Made by a program: the position numbers and the translations under genes. Under the pieces are notes generated by a model. That model did no database searches and was not told where the DNA came from. It was given only the letters and a program-made list of their open reading frames with translations. Positions 1 to 9,259 of a stretch of 57,237 bases of DNA are shown here, piece by piece (position 1 is the stretch's first letter; each line of letters begins with the position of its first letter). This DNA comes from Lentilactobacillus sunkii DSM 19904 (lineage in GTDB: Bacteria > Bacillota > Bacilli > Lactobacillales > Lactobacillaceae). The DNA lies in contig NZ_AZEA01000014.1 of NCBI RefSeq assembly GCF_001435575.1, positions 1 through 57,237 of the forward strand, read 5' to 3'.

Positions 1-30
1 CTCTATATATATTGACTATACGTAGAAAAC

Positions 31-141
31 GCGTTTCGACAACCCACATGCTAACTTCTAAGGGCACTTTAGTTCAAACCCAAAACCAGGGTTTCAACCA
101 AAGTGCCCTTAGAAACCGCATGTACCGGGTTTCGACACGCT
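31..141. repeat. Long nested inverted repeat downstream of topA
   Basis: The core is two 24-base arms (58-81 and 89-112) that pair with two mismatches around a 7-base loop. The stem continues outwards with interruptions: ACATGC 46-51 with GCATGT 118-123, AACCC 41-45 with GGGTT 127-131, TCGA 36-39 with 132-135, and GCGT 31-34 with ACGC 137-140. It starts two bases after the topA stop, so it could fold at the 3' end of the topA message and stop or stabilise it. There is no clean T-run after it. It could equally be a copy of a dispersed intergenic repeat. Confidence 0.75.
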
Positions 142-142
142 C

Positions 143-2299
143 TTATTTTTGTGCCGGTTCCTCATAATCGCCGTTAGGACAAACGACTTGGGTTCCGCCC
201 TTGACCCTCTTTTCGACTAAGAAGTGACCGTCTTTTGGACAATCACGGCCGATTGGCTTATCCCATGAAACAAAATCACAGTCTGGATATCTTGAACATC
301 CATAGAAAATTCGATTCTTTCGTGACTTTCGTTCAATGACTTGGCCTTCATGACACTTGGGACAAATCACACCGATTTCCTTCACGATTGGCTTCGTATT
401 TCGACATTCGGGGAATCGTGAACAAGCGTGGAATTTACCGAAGCGGCCCATTTTGACAACCATTGGCGCACCACAGATTTCACAGTTAATCCCAGCTGGT
501 TCGTCTTTAATTTGGACTTTCTCCATATTTTTGGTAGCCGACTCGACTTCGTTTGAAAATGGCTTGTAGAATGTATCTACTAGCTTGATCCAGTTCTCTT
601 TACCTTCTTCAACCTGATCCAGCTTACCTTCCAGATTAGCGGTGAAATCAATATTAACCACATCCGGGAAATACTCAACGATGATTTTGTTAACAATTTC
701 ACCCAATTCAGTCGGTTCAAAACGTCTGCCGACTTCCTTAACGTAATACCTGCGTTGAATGGTATCAATTGTGGGTGAGTAAGTTGATGGTCGGCCAACG
801 CCCTTTTCTTCAAGTGCCTTGATCAGTGTTGCTTCACTGTATCGGGCAGGTGGCTGGGTAAAATGTTGATCGGGATTATTCTTGACCAACTGAACAACAT
901 CCCCCGTATCCAAATCAGGTAAGAGATTGTCCTTTTCTTTACTGTCACCATATACTTTCAAGAAACCATCAAACTTCATTTTTGAACCGTTTGCTTTGAA
1001 AATAACTTTGTTTTGCTCAATTGTAACTGCCATGGTATCCATGATAGCCGGTGTCATCTGGCTGGCAACAAATCTTGACCAAACCATTTGGTAAAGTCTA
1101 AATTGATCTCTGGTTAGATATTTCTTCAAACTGCCAGGTGTCCGGAAAACCGATGTTGGTCGAATCGCCTCATGGGCATCCTGGGCACCTTCGGGTAATT
1201 TACCTTTAATTGGCTTAGTAGCTGCGTATTCTGCACCGTATTCCTCATGAAGAAATTTGGAAGCTTCGTGCTTGGCAATCACAGAAATCCGGGTTGAATC
1301 GGTACGCATATAGGTAATCAATCCCTGACTGCCTTCCTTACCGATATTAATTCCTTCATACAGCTGTTGAGCAGCCATCATTGTCTTTCGGGTTCGGAAG
1401 TTGAGCTTACGGTTGGCTTCCTGTTGCATTGTACTGGTGGTAAATGGTGGTTGAGGCTGTCTTTTGCGTTCACGACGGGTAACTTTGGTAATATCGAAGT
1501 CGCCTTTTGGATCCAACTGTTTGAGGATATCTTGAACGGCATCGTTATTAGGCAATTCTTTTTTCTTACCGTTCAGACCGTAAAACGAAGCTTTGAATTT
1601 GCTGCGGCCCTTTTTAAACTCGGAATCAATTGACCAATACTCTTCGGGCGTAAAGTCTTTAATCGCATTTTCTCGTTCAATGATCAACCAAAGTGCGATC
1701 GACTGAACTCGTCCTGCACTCAGCCCTTTCTTCACCTTCTGCCAAAGCAAAGGTGAAATTGAATATCCTACCAACCTATCTAAGATTCGGCGAGCCTGTT
1801 GGGCGTCAACGAGATTCATGTCAACGTTACGGGGATGCTTGAATGACTCTTTAACGGCATCTTTGGTAATTTCATTGAAGACAACTCGATTATCGTCATT
1901 AGGATCCAAATCAAGAATATGCTGTAAATGCCAAGCAATCGATTCACCTTCGCGATCAGGATCGGCTGCAAGATAAACTTTTTTGGCTTTTTTTGCTGCA
2001 GAACGCAATTCTTTAATTGTGTCCCCTTTACCACGAATTGAAATATAGTGTGGTTCGTAGTCGTGGTCAATGTCGACCCCCATCTTGCTCTTAGGCAGAT
2101 CACGAACGTGTCCCTTGCTGGCCATCACTTTATATGAACGGCCAAGATATTTCTCGATGGTCTTGGCTTTGGCCGGAGACTCCACAATAACTAAATTCTT
2201 TTTTGGTGATTTTCGTTTGGCTCTTGTTTTTGACTTAGCCGTAGTTTTGGCTTTGGCTGTTTTTTTGGCTTTTGGTTTTGTTGTTGTTGAAGTTGCCAT
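143..2299 (-). CDS. topA: DNA topoisomerase I (type IA)
   Basis: A 718-aa type IA topoisomerase that relaxes negatively supercoiled DNA behind polymerases. The TOPRIM motif DPDREGE is at about residues 113-119 and the catalytic tyrosine is Y330 in the ITYMRTDS motif. The C-terminus carries two four-cysteine zinc ribbons (CEIC/C..C and CPKC/C..C) and a third, degenerate one with only two cysteines. Residues 1-35 are an unusual lysine/alanine/threonine-rich tail before the TOPRIM domain begins at about [12 protein letters not shown]. The start at 2299 has a GAGGGGAG ribosome site. It is the last gene of a minus-strand block after dprA and also has its own upstream promoters. Confidence 0.97.
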   Translation of the reverse strand: MATSTTTKPKAKKTAKAKTTAKSKTRAKRKSPKKNLVIVESPAKAKTIEKYLGRSYKVMASKGHVRDLPKSKMGVDIDHDYEPHYISIRGKGDTIKELRSAAKKAKKVYLAADPDREGESIAWHLQHILDLDPNDDNRVVFNEITKDAVKESFKHPRNVDMNLVDAQQARRILDRLVGYSISPLLWQKVKKGLSAGRVQSIALWLIIERENAIKDFTPEEYWSIDSEFKKGRSKFKASFYGLNGKKKELPNNDAVQDILKQLDPKGDFDITKVTRRERKRQPQPPFTTSTMQQEANRKLNFRTRKTMMAAQQLYEGINIGKEGSQGLITYMRTDSTRISVIAKHEASKFLHEEYGAEYAATKPIKGKLPEGAQDAHEAIRPTSVFRTPGSLKKYLTRDQFRLYQMVWSRFVASQMTPAIMDTMAVTIEQNKVIFKANGSKMKFDGFLKVYGDSKEKDNLLPDLDTGDVVQLVKNNPDQHFTQPPARYSEATLIKALEEKGVGRPSTYSPTIDTIQRRYYVKEVGRRFEPTELGEIVNKIIVEYFPDVVNIDFTANLEGKLDQVEEGKENWIKLVDTFYKPFSNEVESATKNMEKVQIKDEPAGINCEICGAPMVVKMGRFGKFHACSRFPECRNTKPIVKEIGVICPKCHEGQVIERKSRKNRIFYGCSRYPDCDFVSWDKPIGRDCPKDGHFLVEKRVKGGTQVVCPNGDYEEPAQK

Positions 2300-2329
2300 A
2301 TTTTCTCCCCTCAAAACTGCTTATTTTTA

Positions 2330-2359
2330 ATTATACTATTGTAGGAATTTTTATTACAA
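2330..2359 (-). promoter_or_regulatory. Possible second promoter P2 of topA
   Basis: The minus strand reads TTGTAA (2354-2359), an 18-base spacer, then TATAAT (2330-2335), downstream of P1. Two promoters in tandem would fit supercoiling-responsive control of topA, but that is inference. Confidence 0.5.
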
Positions 2360-2368
2360 ATCTACCAC

Positions 2369-2397
2369 ATCATATTGCAGGAATTTTGAAGTGTCAA
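2369..2397 (-). promoter_or_regulatory. Sigma-A promoter P1 of topA
   Basis: The minus strand reads TTGACA (2392-2397), a 17-base spacer, then TATGAT (2369-2374). This near-consensus promoter lies in the 109-base gap between dprA and topA. Confidence 0.8.
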
Positions 2398-2408
2398 CTG
2401 ATAGAAGT

Positions 2409-3293
2409 CTAAATACCTATGTGAATGTATTCTTCCAAAATGTCCAAATTACTCAATACAGGTTTGGCCCCGGCGGTGATTAACTCATTGGTACCAACCG
2501 AAAGCGGCGATGTAATGGCTCCCGGGACGGCAAGGACATTCCGATTATTTTGAAGTGCCAAATTGGCAGTAATCAAACTTCCGGAATGCTGTTTTGCTTC
2601 GGTAACCAGCACACTTTGAGCCAAGCCGGCAATAATTCGGTTACGCTCCGGGAAATGGATCCGATAACCCTTTGTATGGTTTGGATATTCACTGATTAAC
2701 AAATGATCCTTTGAAATAATCCCTTGCAGCTGCTGGTTGGAATACGGGTAGCAGATGTCTAACCCGGTCCCAATCACACCAATTGTTGAACCATTGTTGG
2801 CAATTGCACATTGATGAGCCAGCGTATCGACCCCTTTTGCCAGGCCCGACACAATAGTCATTGTATTGGAAACTCTTCCAGGAATCAAATGTTTCAGAAT
2901 TTCGACCGAGTATGTGGTACAGTCTCTGGCACCAACAACCCCCAGAAGCCACTGGTTAAGAATCTGTAATCGGCCACGATAAAATAAAACCAGGGGCGGT
3001 GCATAAGATTCTCTGAGTTGAAGCGGATATTCAGGATCAATGATGCAGATCCACTTCTCGTTATCAACCAGTTTGGCAACGAACTCATCGTCTTGCATCA
3101 CCCGCTCATAATTTTCTGTAAAAGTGATGGTGTGCTGGCCATGAAGATTGGCAATTGCCGCCAGATAACTCGGTGTCGGGATCTGATCATCTCGCCACTG
3201 AATTTGTTTCAACCATTCATATACTCGCGACTTTCCAACAATCCCAATTCCTTTGCATAAATGCAACCGTAACAAAAAATCTCTTAAAAGCAT
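2409..3293 (-). CDS. dprA: DNA-processing protein DprA
   Basis: A 294-aa DprA/Smf protein. In the family it binds incoming single-stranded DNA and loads RecA during transformation. The Rossmann core shows GARDCT (about 121-126), SGLAKGVDTLAH (149-160), FPERNRII (214-221) and TEAKQHSGSLITA (231-243). The protein ends soon after this core, so the C-terminal winged helix of longer homologues is absent. The start at 3293 is preferred over the ATG at 3302 because the AAAGG ribosome site sits 9 bases upstream of it. It lies 37 bases downstream of rnhB, probably in the same transcript. Competence itself cannot be judged from this window. Confidence 0.94.
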   Translation of the reverse strand: MLLRDFLLRLHLCKGIGIVGKSRVYEWLKQIQWRDDQIPTPSYLAAIANLHGQHTITFTENYERVMQDDEFVAKLVDNEKWICIIDPEYPLQLRESYAPPLVLFYRGRLQILNQWLLGVVGARDCTTYSVEILKHLIPGRVSNTMTIVSGLAKGVDTLAHQCAIANNGSTIGVIGTGLDICYPYSNQQLQGIISKDHLLISEYPNHTKGYRIHFPERNRIIAGLAQSVLVTEAKQHSGSLITANLALQNNRNVLAVPGAITSPLSVGTNELITAGAKPVLSNLDILEEYIHIGI

Positions 3294-3330
3294 TATCTTC
3301 ATCCTTTTAAGAGTATATACGTCAAACTAT

Positions 3331-4104
3331 TCATTTTCTGCTAAATTTTTCAACTGGTGAAAAAGTCATTCGGTGAATGGGTGTCGGACCAAACTCCTTG
3401 AGAGCGGCCAAATGCTTTGCTGTACCATAACCCGCATTATGAGGAAAGTCATACTGAGGATATTGCTCGGCATATTCGTCCATCAGGTGATCCCGGTAAA
3501 CCTTGGCAATAATGCTGGCAGCGGAGACACTGATACTCTTGGCATCCCCCTTAATTAGTCGGGTTTGTTCAATCGGAACAGGAATTTGCATGGCATCGAC
3601 AATAATTTCCTCCGGTTGTGGATCCAACGACTCAACCGCCTGTTTCATCGCGACTCTGGTGGCTTGATAAATGTTCAATTGATCAATCCCCAGATTGTCC
3701 ACGGACCCAATCCCGATGCTGATAGCTTCTTCACGAATCTTTGGAGCTAGTTTTGCCCGAGTAGCCGGGGTTAACTGCTTGGAATCGTTGACCTCAATCA
3801 AGTCAAAATCATGAGGTAAAATAACGGCCGCAGAAACTACTGGACCTGCCAACGGTCCGCGACCCACTTCATCGACACCGGCAATGTATTGTAATCCCTT
3901 ATGCCAAAAAGACCGTTCGTATTTGAAACGATTTTCAAATTGAGAAACGGCCTCACGATACTTAGAAATCCGCCTTTCAGCAGCTTTAACGGCAAGCTGA
4001 ACGCCTTTACGGGGATCTGATGTTAATTCTATGATCCGAGGATCATCCAAATCATCAATCCCAGCTAATAATTGTTTAATTTCACTAATCGTTTGGCTTT
4101 TCAT
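3331..4104 (-). CDS. rnhB: Ribonuclease HII
   Basis: A 257-aa RNase HII that removes ribonucleotides and RNA primers from RNA-DNA hybrids. The active-site block GVDEVGRGPLAGP begins at about residue 76 (acidic residues D78 and E79), followed by NDSKQLT and VDAMQIP with further acidic residues. Residues 1-65 form the N-terminal extension usual in Firmicute RnhB. It overlaps the end of rbgA by 20 bases, which suggests translational coupling; the rbgA-rnhB pair is conserved across Firmicutes. Confidence 0.96.
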   Translation of the reverse strand: MKSQTISEIKQLLAGIDDLDDPRIIELTSDPRKGVQLAVKAAERRISKYREAVSQFENRFKYERSFWHKGLQYIAGVDEVGRGPLAGPVVSAAVILPHDFDLIEVNDSKQLTPATRAKLAPKIREEAISIGIGSVDNLGIDQLNIYQATRVAMKQAVESLDPQPEEIIVDAMQIPVPIEQTRLIKGDAKSISVSAASIIAKVYRDHLMDEYAEQYPQYDFPHNAGYGTAKHLAALKEFGPTPIHRMTFSPVEKFSRK

Positions 4105-4957
4105 TATCCATCACCATTTCTGGATCATCAAGGGTATAATGCCCAATCTTGCCGGATCGAAAATCTTGAATAATTCGATTGGACCCACGTTCATAATCAT
4201 CTCTCATGCCGACTCTTTTGGTAATCTGCAATAACAAATCAACATCGGATAAGGTTAAGTCTTCTTCATTCAAGTGATAACGTTCTTTCAGACCGTCAGG
4301 GTTAAGCTGACGAAATTGCTTCAGACCATACAGGGCAATATCATCGCTGGCGAAGACGCTTTCCTTGATCGCACCGGTAAGAGCCAACTTATCAGCAACT
4401 TCCTGACTGGCAAACTTTGGCCACAAGATACCGGGTGTATCCAACAATTCCAGCTTGTCACTTGATTTAAGCCATTGTTGGCCTTTGGTAACACCAGGAC
4501 GGTTGCCGACCTGGGCTGCCCGTCGATTGACCAATCGGTTCAAGACCGTTGATTTGCCCACATTTGGGACGCCAACGCTAATTGCTCTAATCGGCCGTTT
4601 CTTCATTCCCTTATCCTGCTCTCGCTGGATCTTTTCTCGAAGAAGCGGTGAAATAACCGATATCACATTATTGACGCCAAACTTGGTCTTTGCATCTATG
4701 GCGATAGCCGGTTGGTTGTGATCTGAAAAATATTCCAACCAGGCACTGGTTAATTTGGGATCGGCTAAATCGCGCTTGGTCATGATAAACAGATGTGGCT
4801 TGTCGGCACTGATCCGCTTAATTTCCGGATTCTGTGATGTTAAAGGAATCCGAGCATCAATCACTTCGAAAACAACGTCAACTAAAGAAAGATTTTCTTC
4901 AAATTGCCGAATTGCTTTTGCCATATGACCTGGAAACCACTGAATTGTTACTGCCAT
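4085..4957 (-). CDS. rbgA: Ribosome biogenesis GTPase RbgA (YlqF)
   Basis: A 290-aa circularly permuted GTPase needed for late assembly of the 50S subunit. The motif order is permuted as expected: G4 TKRD at residues 60-63, then the P-loop GVPNVGKST at 129-137, then G3 DTPG at 173-176, and a helical C-terminal domain. The start at 4957 is chosen because AGGGAG lies just upstream and the protein then begins at the typical MAVTIQWFPGHM. It is followed by overlapping rnhB and preceded by the small YozE gene. Confidence 0.96.
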   Translation of the reverse strand: MAVTIQWFPGHMAKAIRQFEENLSLVDVVFEVIDARIPLTSQNPEIKRISADKPHLFIMTKRDLADPKLTSAWLEYFSDHNQPAIAIDAKTKFGVNNVISVISPLLREKIQREQDKGMKKRPIRAISVGVPNVGKSTVLNRLVNRRAAQVGNRPGVTKGQQWLKSSDKLELLDTPGILWPKFASQEVADKLALTGAIKESVFASDDIALYGLKQFRQLNPDGLKERYHLNEEDLTLSDVDLLLQITKRVGMRDDYERGSNRIIQDFRSGKIGHYTLDDPEMVMDNEKPND

Positions 4958-4968
4958 TATTTCACTCC

Positions 4969-5187
4969 CTAAAAGCTTTCCTGATATTCCTTCCACACCG
5001 AATCAAAAATTTCCATGGTGGGCAGGTATGAAGCGTTCTCTTCCAAATATTTGGATAGTTCATCAAATTCATCTTCCTGTTTTGGAAAGGATTGATCGTA
5101 AAATGCATTATTGGCAAACTCCGCTTCGGGATCACTGCTTCCCGGATTACGCTTGGTCATTAAAAATTGATAGAACGTTTTTTGCAT
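4969..5187 (-). CDS. YozE family protein
   Basis: A 72-aa acidic protein that resembles the YozE (SAM-like fold) family of Firmicutes; its function is not established. The start at 5187 has a clear AAGGAG site, whereas the longer reading frame upstream lies inside the ypmS end. It begins one base after the ypmS stop region and ends 11 bases before rbgA, so it is part of the GDSL-ypmS-yozE-rbgA-rnhB-dprA transcript. I see no signal peptide or membrane segment. Confidence 0.85.
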   Translation of the reverse strand: MQKTFYQFLMTKRNPGSSDPEAEFANNAFYDQSFPKQEDEFDELSKYLEENASYLPTMEIFDSVWKEYQESF

Positions 5188-5188
5188 G

Positions 5189-5806
5189 TTAATTCTCCTT
5201 ATCTGCTTGCGGCAAAAGAATATCAAAGGCGAATTTGCCTTGGCCTTTCATATCAATCGTCCGAGCCCGATAATTGATCCCATTGTCGCCATTCATATGA
5301 ATAATATCAAGTTTGATTGTCTTGTCTTTTGGAATTAACTGAACCCACTTTGGCAATTTATAATTTTGCTTCACATACATCAGGACAAAGCTGATGGGAA
5401 CCGGAAATTTGCCCAGAGCCAGCTTATTTGCGTGAAGTTCAATGTTGCCGTTTTTCATTACTTTGGGGTCAAATGTCAGTGAATAGTCTACATTTGATCC
5501 CAACAAGCGAATTGCACCGTAAACAATTCCTTCATCCCCGACTTCAAAGTGGTATTTATTGACACTGTTTTTTTGAAGCTTGCCCAAGTAGTAGGTTGAC
5601 AACTGGTTGAGCTGGGCTTTGTTGATAGTCGCAGAAATTGGCTGTGACGTATTAGTCGATTTCGAATCAACTGTTTTGCTGGCTGAAGTGGAAAGTGAAA
5701 CCGCCAAAAACATGCCAGCCACAAAAAGTATCAGCAGACCAATTAGCGAAATAAAAGCAGTTTTCCAAGGATTTCTATTCTTATGATTTTTATCTGGGTT
5801 TCTCAT
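5189..5806 (-). CDS. YpmS family membrane-anchored protein
   Basis: A 205-aa protein with a basic N-terminus, one membrane segment at about residues 16-36, a short Ser/Thr linker and an extracellular domain resembling B. subtilis YpmS (DUF2140). Function is unknown. It sits between a GDSL hydrolase and a YozE gene. In B. subtilis ypmR (GDSL) and ypmS are also neighbours, so the pairing itself suggests a joint role at the envelope. The start follows a ribosome site near AAGGAGTAG with the GDSL stop just upstream. Confidence 0.85.
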   Translation of the reverse strand: MRNPDKNHKNRNPWKTAFISLIGLLILFVAGMFLAVSLSTSASKTVDSKSTNTSQPISATINKAQLNQLSTYYLGKLQKNSVNKYHFEVGDEGIVYGAIRLLGSNVDYSLTFDPKVMKNGNIELHANKLALGKFPVPISFVLMYVKQNYKLPKWVQLIPKDKTIKLDIIHMNGDNGINYRARTIDMKGQGKFAFDILLPQADKEN

Positions 5807-5812
5807 TCAAGG

Positions 5813-6736
5813 CTACTCCTTTATCCAATTAATGTGATCTGCCATTTGTTTGTACAGCAGGTTTGTCATAATTTTATATCCCTTTAAATTTGGATGGAAG
5901 TGATCATCATTTGATAGGTATTTGTTCGATTGAGCAGGCTGACCCTCCAGCAACTCATTAATATCAGAAGATGAATGGTCATTGCCGTTTATAATGCTCT
6001 GCAGCGCTTTTTTCTTCAACACTTTTCTTGAATTGGTCGTCTTAAACTGGCCGTCAGTCAATTGCTTATTAATTGAAACGAAGTACATCCCATGCTGCTG
6101 TTTGATCACTTTATTTGTGATTTGATTGGTACGGGTAACCGCCTCGTTAATATAAGCAACTTGGGGGAAATAAACATAAACCGGATTGTAAATGCCAAAA
6201 ACAAAAATTGGTGCCTGACGGTTCAATTGCCGAATATTTCGGAATAAACGGGCAACCCGAGTCTGATAATTAGCACCATATGTTGTCAACCGTTGTTTCA
6301 ACTGCTTTTGATTGTTGCCCATCACATTGGCTTTCAAAAAAGACAACAGATCATTGCCGCCAGTCGTGATTGTAATGACATTTGCATGACGCAAACTACT
6401 CTGCAGTCGTTTTGAATGAATAACCCGGTGATTAATTTGGTTGGTAGTTTCACCAGAAATCCCGTAATTGACAACCGACATCCTGACTTGTGGATTTTGT
6501 TCATTGACCTTTTGTCTGATCAAGTGGGTATAACCCCCCTTGCCGGTTGGATCACCAACACCTTGGGTCAGCGAATCACCCACCGCAGTCAATTTAACTT
6601 CTCGTGGAAGGGTCGATTTTGAGTTGAAATAGTGAAATCCGGCAAATGCCATTGCTCCAACGACGACTAACCCAACCAAGAAAAACAGCCACCGATTAAA
6701 ATGCCGTTTTTGTTTTACATGTTTATTTTTACTCAC
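5813..6736 (-). CDS. SGNH/GDSL-family hydrolase, membrane anchored (YpmR-like)
   Basis: A 307-aa protein with a basic N-terminus and a membrane segment at about 15-35, followed by an extracellular SGNH hydrolase domain. The nucleophile motif GDSLTQG is at residues 53-59, a TGGNDLL block follows, and the C-terminal DDHFHPN contains the catalytic Asp-His pair. The substrate (lipid ester or acylated wall sugar) cannot be told from sequence. A GTG start at 6736 is chosen because GAGGGG lies 9 bases upstream; the longer frame to 6790 would run through the preceding terminator. Confidence 0.85.
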   Translation of the reverse strand: MSKNKHVKQKRHFNRWLFFLVGLVVVGAMAFAGFHYFNSKSTLPREVKLTAVGDSLTQGVGDPTGKGGYTHLIRQKVNEQNPQVRMSVVNYGISGETTNQINHRVIHSKRLQSSLRHANVITITTGGNDLLSFLKANVMGNNQKQLKQRLTTYGANYQTRVARLFRNIRQLNRQAPIFVFGIYNPVYVYFPQVAYINEAVTRTNQITNKVIKQQHGMYFVSINKQLTDGQFKTTNSRKVLKKKALQSIINGNDHSSSDINELLEGQPAQSNKYLSNDDHFHPNLKGYKIMTNLLYKQMADHINWIKE

Positions 6737-6772
6737 TGGAAACAACCCCTCATATCTCCATAAAATCCAAAA

Positions 6773-6806
6773 GGGGTGACAACAAAACACCCGCTTTGTC
6801 TCGCCC
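6773..6806 (-). terminator. Terminator of the DegV gene
   Basis: The minus strand forms a GGGG...CCCC stem with ACAAA/TTTGT inside, followed by a T-rich stretch. It lies 25 bases after the DegV stop. Its outer sequence (GGGGC.AGACAAA) resembles the recurring terminator described at 16822 and 13581. Confidence 0.6.
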
Positions 6807-6830
6807 CTTCAAGCAATATCTAATGTTAAA

Positions 6831-7679
6831 TTATTCAGGATCACTGTAGTAAACCAACGCAAAGGCACCTTTTCCGGTATGGGTAGAAATGATCGGAGAA
6901 GTAACCCGCTCCAAAAATGAAACATCAGGGAACGCCGCCTTAAGCTTTTGCACAGTATCCTTTAAAACTTCAGTCTCAGTGACATATGAAATGCCAATTG
7001 ACTTGATGGAAGGTGTGTTTTTCATTTCATCAATAATACCATTGAAAAACTTTTTAAGTGACTTATCGCCACGACCTTTAGAAATAATTTTAAGTTTGCC
7101 ATCAGTTACCTGAAGGCCCAATTTGATATTCAAAAAGTTGGTGATTGCGCCGGCAATTGGGTGTAATCGACCGCCCTTAACGATGTTGTCCAGCGTCATG
7201 ACGCACAAATAAAGCTTGGTGTTGCTTCGAACTTTATCAACTCTGGCCAAAATTGCTTTTAGGTCCGCACCCTGCTGAGCTGATTTGGCAGCTTCAATCA
7301 CCTGAAAAGCCAAGCCGCGATCGGTACTCTGACTGTCAACAACGGTTACGTCAGATTTACTAAGGGTTGCCGCCTGTTCAGCAGCATGGACGGTTCCGCT
7401 AATTGCTTCGAGCATATTCAAACAAAGTACCTGACTGCCATCTTCTCCCAACTTATCGAATGTTTCCACAAATTTTCCGACAGGTGGTTGACTTGTCTTT
7501 GGTAAATCGTGTGAAGCAAGCATTTTCGGAACAAAAGTTTCACTGGAGATTGTATCTCGATCGACATACAAAGTGTCATCGATCATCACAGTTAATGGAA
7601 CAATTGTAATATCATATTGTTTGGCTTCTTCATCTGTAATTTGAGCAGATGAATCAGTCACAATTTTTACTTTTGCCAT
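6831..7679 (-). CDS. DegV family fatty-acid-binding protein
   Basis: A 282-aa DegV protein. The family binds a single fatty acid, and in several Firmicutes it partners FakA to phosphorylate exogenous fatty acids (FakB role). Visible signatures are the N-terminal DSSAQI segment, the KTSQPP motif at about residue 60, and the C-terminal HTGKGAFALVYY. Whether this is the FakB subunit cannot be told, because fakA is not in the window. It has its own promoter and terminator. Confidence 0.9.
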   Translation of the reverse strand: MAKVKIVTDSSAQITDEEAKQYDITIVPLTVMIDDTLYVDRDTISSETFVPKMLASHDLPKTSQPPVGKFVETFDKLGEDGSQVLCLNMLEAISGTVHAAEQAATLSKSDVTVVDSQSTDRGLAFQVIEAAKSAQQGADLKAILARVDKVRSNTKLYLCVMTLDNIVKGGRLHPIAGAITNFLNIKLGLQVTDGKLKIISKGRGDKSLKKFFNGIIDEMKNTPSIKSIGISYVTETEVLKDTVQKLKAAFPDVSFLERVTSPIISTHTGKGAFALVYYSDPE

Positions 7680-7732
7680 TTACGCCACTCGTTTCTTTAC
7701 AAAATTGATAATTGATTATTAGTCCACACACA

Positions 7733-7738
7733 ATTATA
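7733..7738 (-). promoter_or_regulatory. Extended -10 promoter of the DegV gene
   Basis: The minus strand reads TGATATAAT, an extended -10 with a perfect TATAAT. No good -35 is visible. It lies in the gap between folA and the DegV gene. Confidence 0.5.
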
Positions 7739-7773
7739 TCAAAGTTTGCGCGAAGATTCATAACCAATTACAA

Positions 7774-8265
7774 CTAGTGATCTTTTCTTTCGAAAACTTC
7801 AAAGGTATGTGGATATTTATTTTTTTCGTCAACCACTCCCGGGATCGATTTAACTTTGTCGAATAATGAGTAATCAATTGGCGGCATATACGTATCACCG
7901 TCAAATTCAGCATTGATTTTTGTTCGGTAAAGTCGGTCAACCCGTGATAATAATTGGGAGAAGAGATTTGCCCCACCTGTTACGATATATTCTTTGTCAG
8001 CATGCTGCTCGATCAGATCGCACAATTTTTCGATGGATGAAATGACCTGCACACCATCAGGAAAATTCTTCTGACTGGACACGACAATATTTTCACGACC
8101 GGGTAACGGTCTGTTATAGCTCCGAAATGTCCGTGAACCGGAAATAATCGTATTGCCCATTGTCGTTCGCTTAAAATAATGCATGTCATCAGGAAGATGC
8201 CATGGCAATTGTCCGGATGCGCCAATTAGTCCTTTAGCGTCTTCAGCCCAAATAAAAGATAGCAT
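7774..8265 (-). CDS. folA: Dihydrofolate reductase
   Basis: A 163-aa dihydrofolate reductase, which regenerates tetrahydrofolate after thymidylate synthesis. The substrate-binding block GQLPWHLPDDMHYFK includes the acidic residue at 26-27. It has an AGGAGG ribosome site and lies 9 bases downstream of thyA, so the thyA-folA pair is almost certainly co-transcribed and functionally linked: thymidylate synthase oxidises the folate that this enzyme reduces. Confidence 0.96.
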   Translation of the reverse strand: MLSFIWAEDAKGLIGASGQLPWHLPDDMHYFKRTTMGNTIISGSRTFRSYNRPLPGRENIVVSSQKNFPDGVQVISSIEKLCDLIEQHADKEYIVTGGANLFSQLLSRVDRLYRTKINAEFDGDTYMPPIDYSLFDKVKSIPGVVDEKNKYPHTFEVFERKDH

Positions 8266-8274
8266 GGTATCCTC

Positions 8275-9225
8275 CTAAACAGCGACTGGTGCTTTGATAA
8301 CAGGATATGGATCGTAATTTTTGACCTTAATATCCGACATATCAAACTCATCCAGATGCTTCTTTTCAGGATTTAACCAAAGCTGCGGTGCCTGACGAGG
8401 TGTCCGGGACAAAAGCTCTTTAACCTGCTCAACATGGTTGAGGTAAATATGGGCATCCCCAAATGTATGAACAAAGTCACCGAGTTCAAGACCACACTCA
8501 CGGGCAACCATGGCTGTCAGCAGAGAATAACTTGCAATGTTGTACGGAACGCCAAGGAAAATATCTCCTGAGCGTTGATACAGCTGACAGCTCAACTTGC
8601 CATCATTGACGTAAAATTGAAAAAGCGTATGACAGGGCGGCAGTGCCATTGTTGGCACATCTTCAGGGTTCCAGGCAGAAACAATCATCCGTCTTGAATC
8701 AGGATGAGTCTTAATCAAATCAATGACATTTTGAATTTGATCAATTGTGCCGCCTTGAGAAGTCTTCCATGCCCGCCACTGGCTGCCATAAACGAGACCT
8801 AAATCACCATACTTCTTGGCAAAATCGTCGTCCTCGACAATCCGGTTGCAGAACAGCTTCTTTTGTTCCTGGTAGACTTTGTTAAATTCTGGATCCTTTT
8901 GGGCACGATGGGAAAAGTCAGTCATATCCGGCCCAGTATAGTCGTTTGAATCAACAAACTTTTCAAAAGCCCACTCATCCCAAATATGATTTTTGTGCTT
9001 AAGCAGGAATTGAATATTGGTATCACCCTTCAAGAACCATAACAACTCACTTTTGATCAATCCGAAAGGCACTTTTTTAGTGGTTAACAACGGAAAACCT
9101 TTCGACAGATCAAATCTCATTTGATATCCAAATATACTGATTGTTCCAGTATGGGTTCTGTCAGTCTTTTTATGACCATTTTCCAAAACATAACGAGCAA
9201 GGTCTAGATAGGCATCTTCTAACAT
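8275..9225 (-). CDS. thyA: Thymidylate synthase
   Basis: A 316-aa enzyme converting dUMP to dTMP with methylene-tetrahydrofolate. The catalytic cysteine is C198 in [12 protein letters not shown]. The insert at about residues 90-140 ([12 protein letters not shown] onwards) is the one known from the 316-aa Lactobacillus casei enzyme and lacking in E. coli. The start at 9225 is chosen over an ATG six bases earlier because the AGGAG site then has a 7-base spacing. It follows the ABC-F gene and precedes folA. Confidence 0.97.
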   Translation of the reverse strand: MLEDAYLDLARYVLENGHKKTDRTHTGTISIFGYQMRFDLSKGFPLLTTKKVPFGLIKSELLWFLKGDTNIQFLLKHKNHIWDEWAFEKFVDSNDYTGPDMTDFSHRAQKDPEFNKVYQEQKKLFCNRIVEDDDFAKKYGDLGLVYGSQWRAWKTSQGGTIDQIQNVIDLIKTHPDSRRMIVSAWNPEDVPTMALPPCHTLFQFYVNDGKLSCQLYQRSGDIFLGVPYNIASYSLLTAMVARECGLELGDFVHTFGDAHIYLNHVEQVKELLSRTPRQAPQLWLNPEKKHLDEFDMSDIKVKNYDPYPVIKAPVAV

Positions 9226-9259
9226 AGTCATTCTCCTTTTTAAAGAAACTTCATTCACA

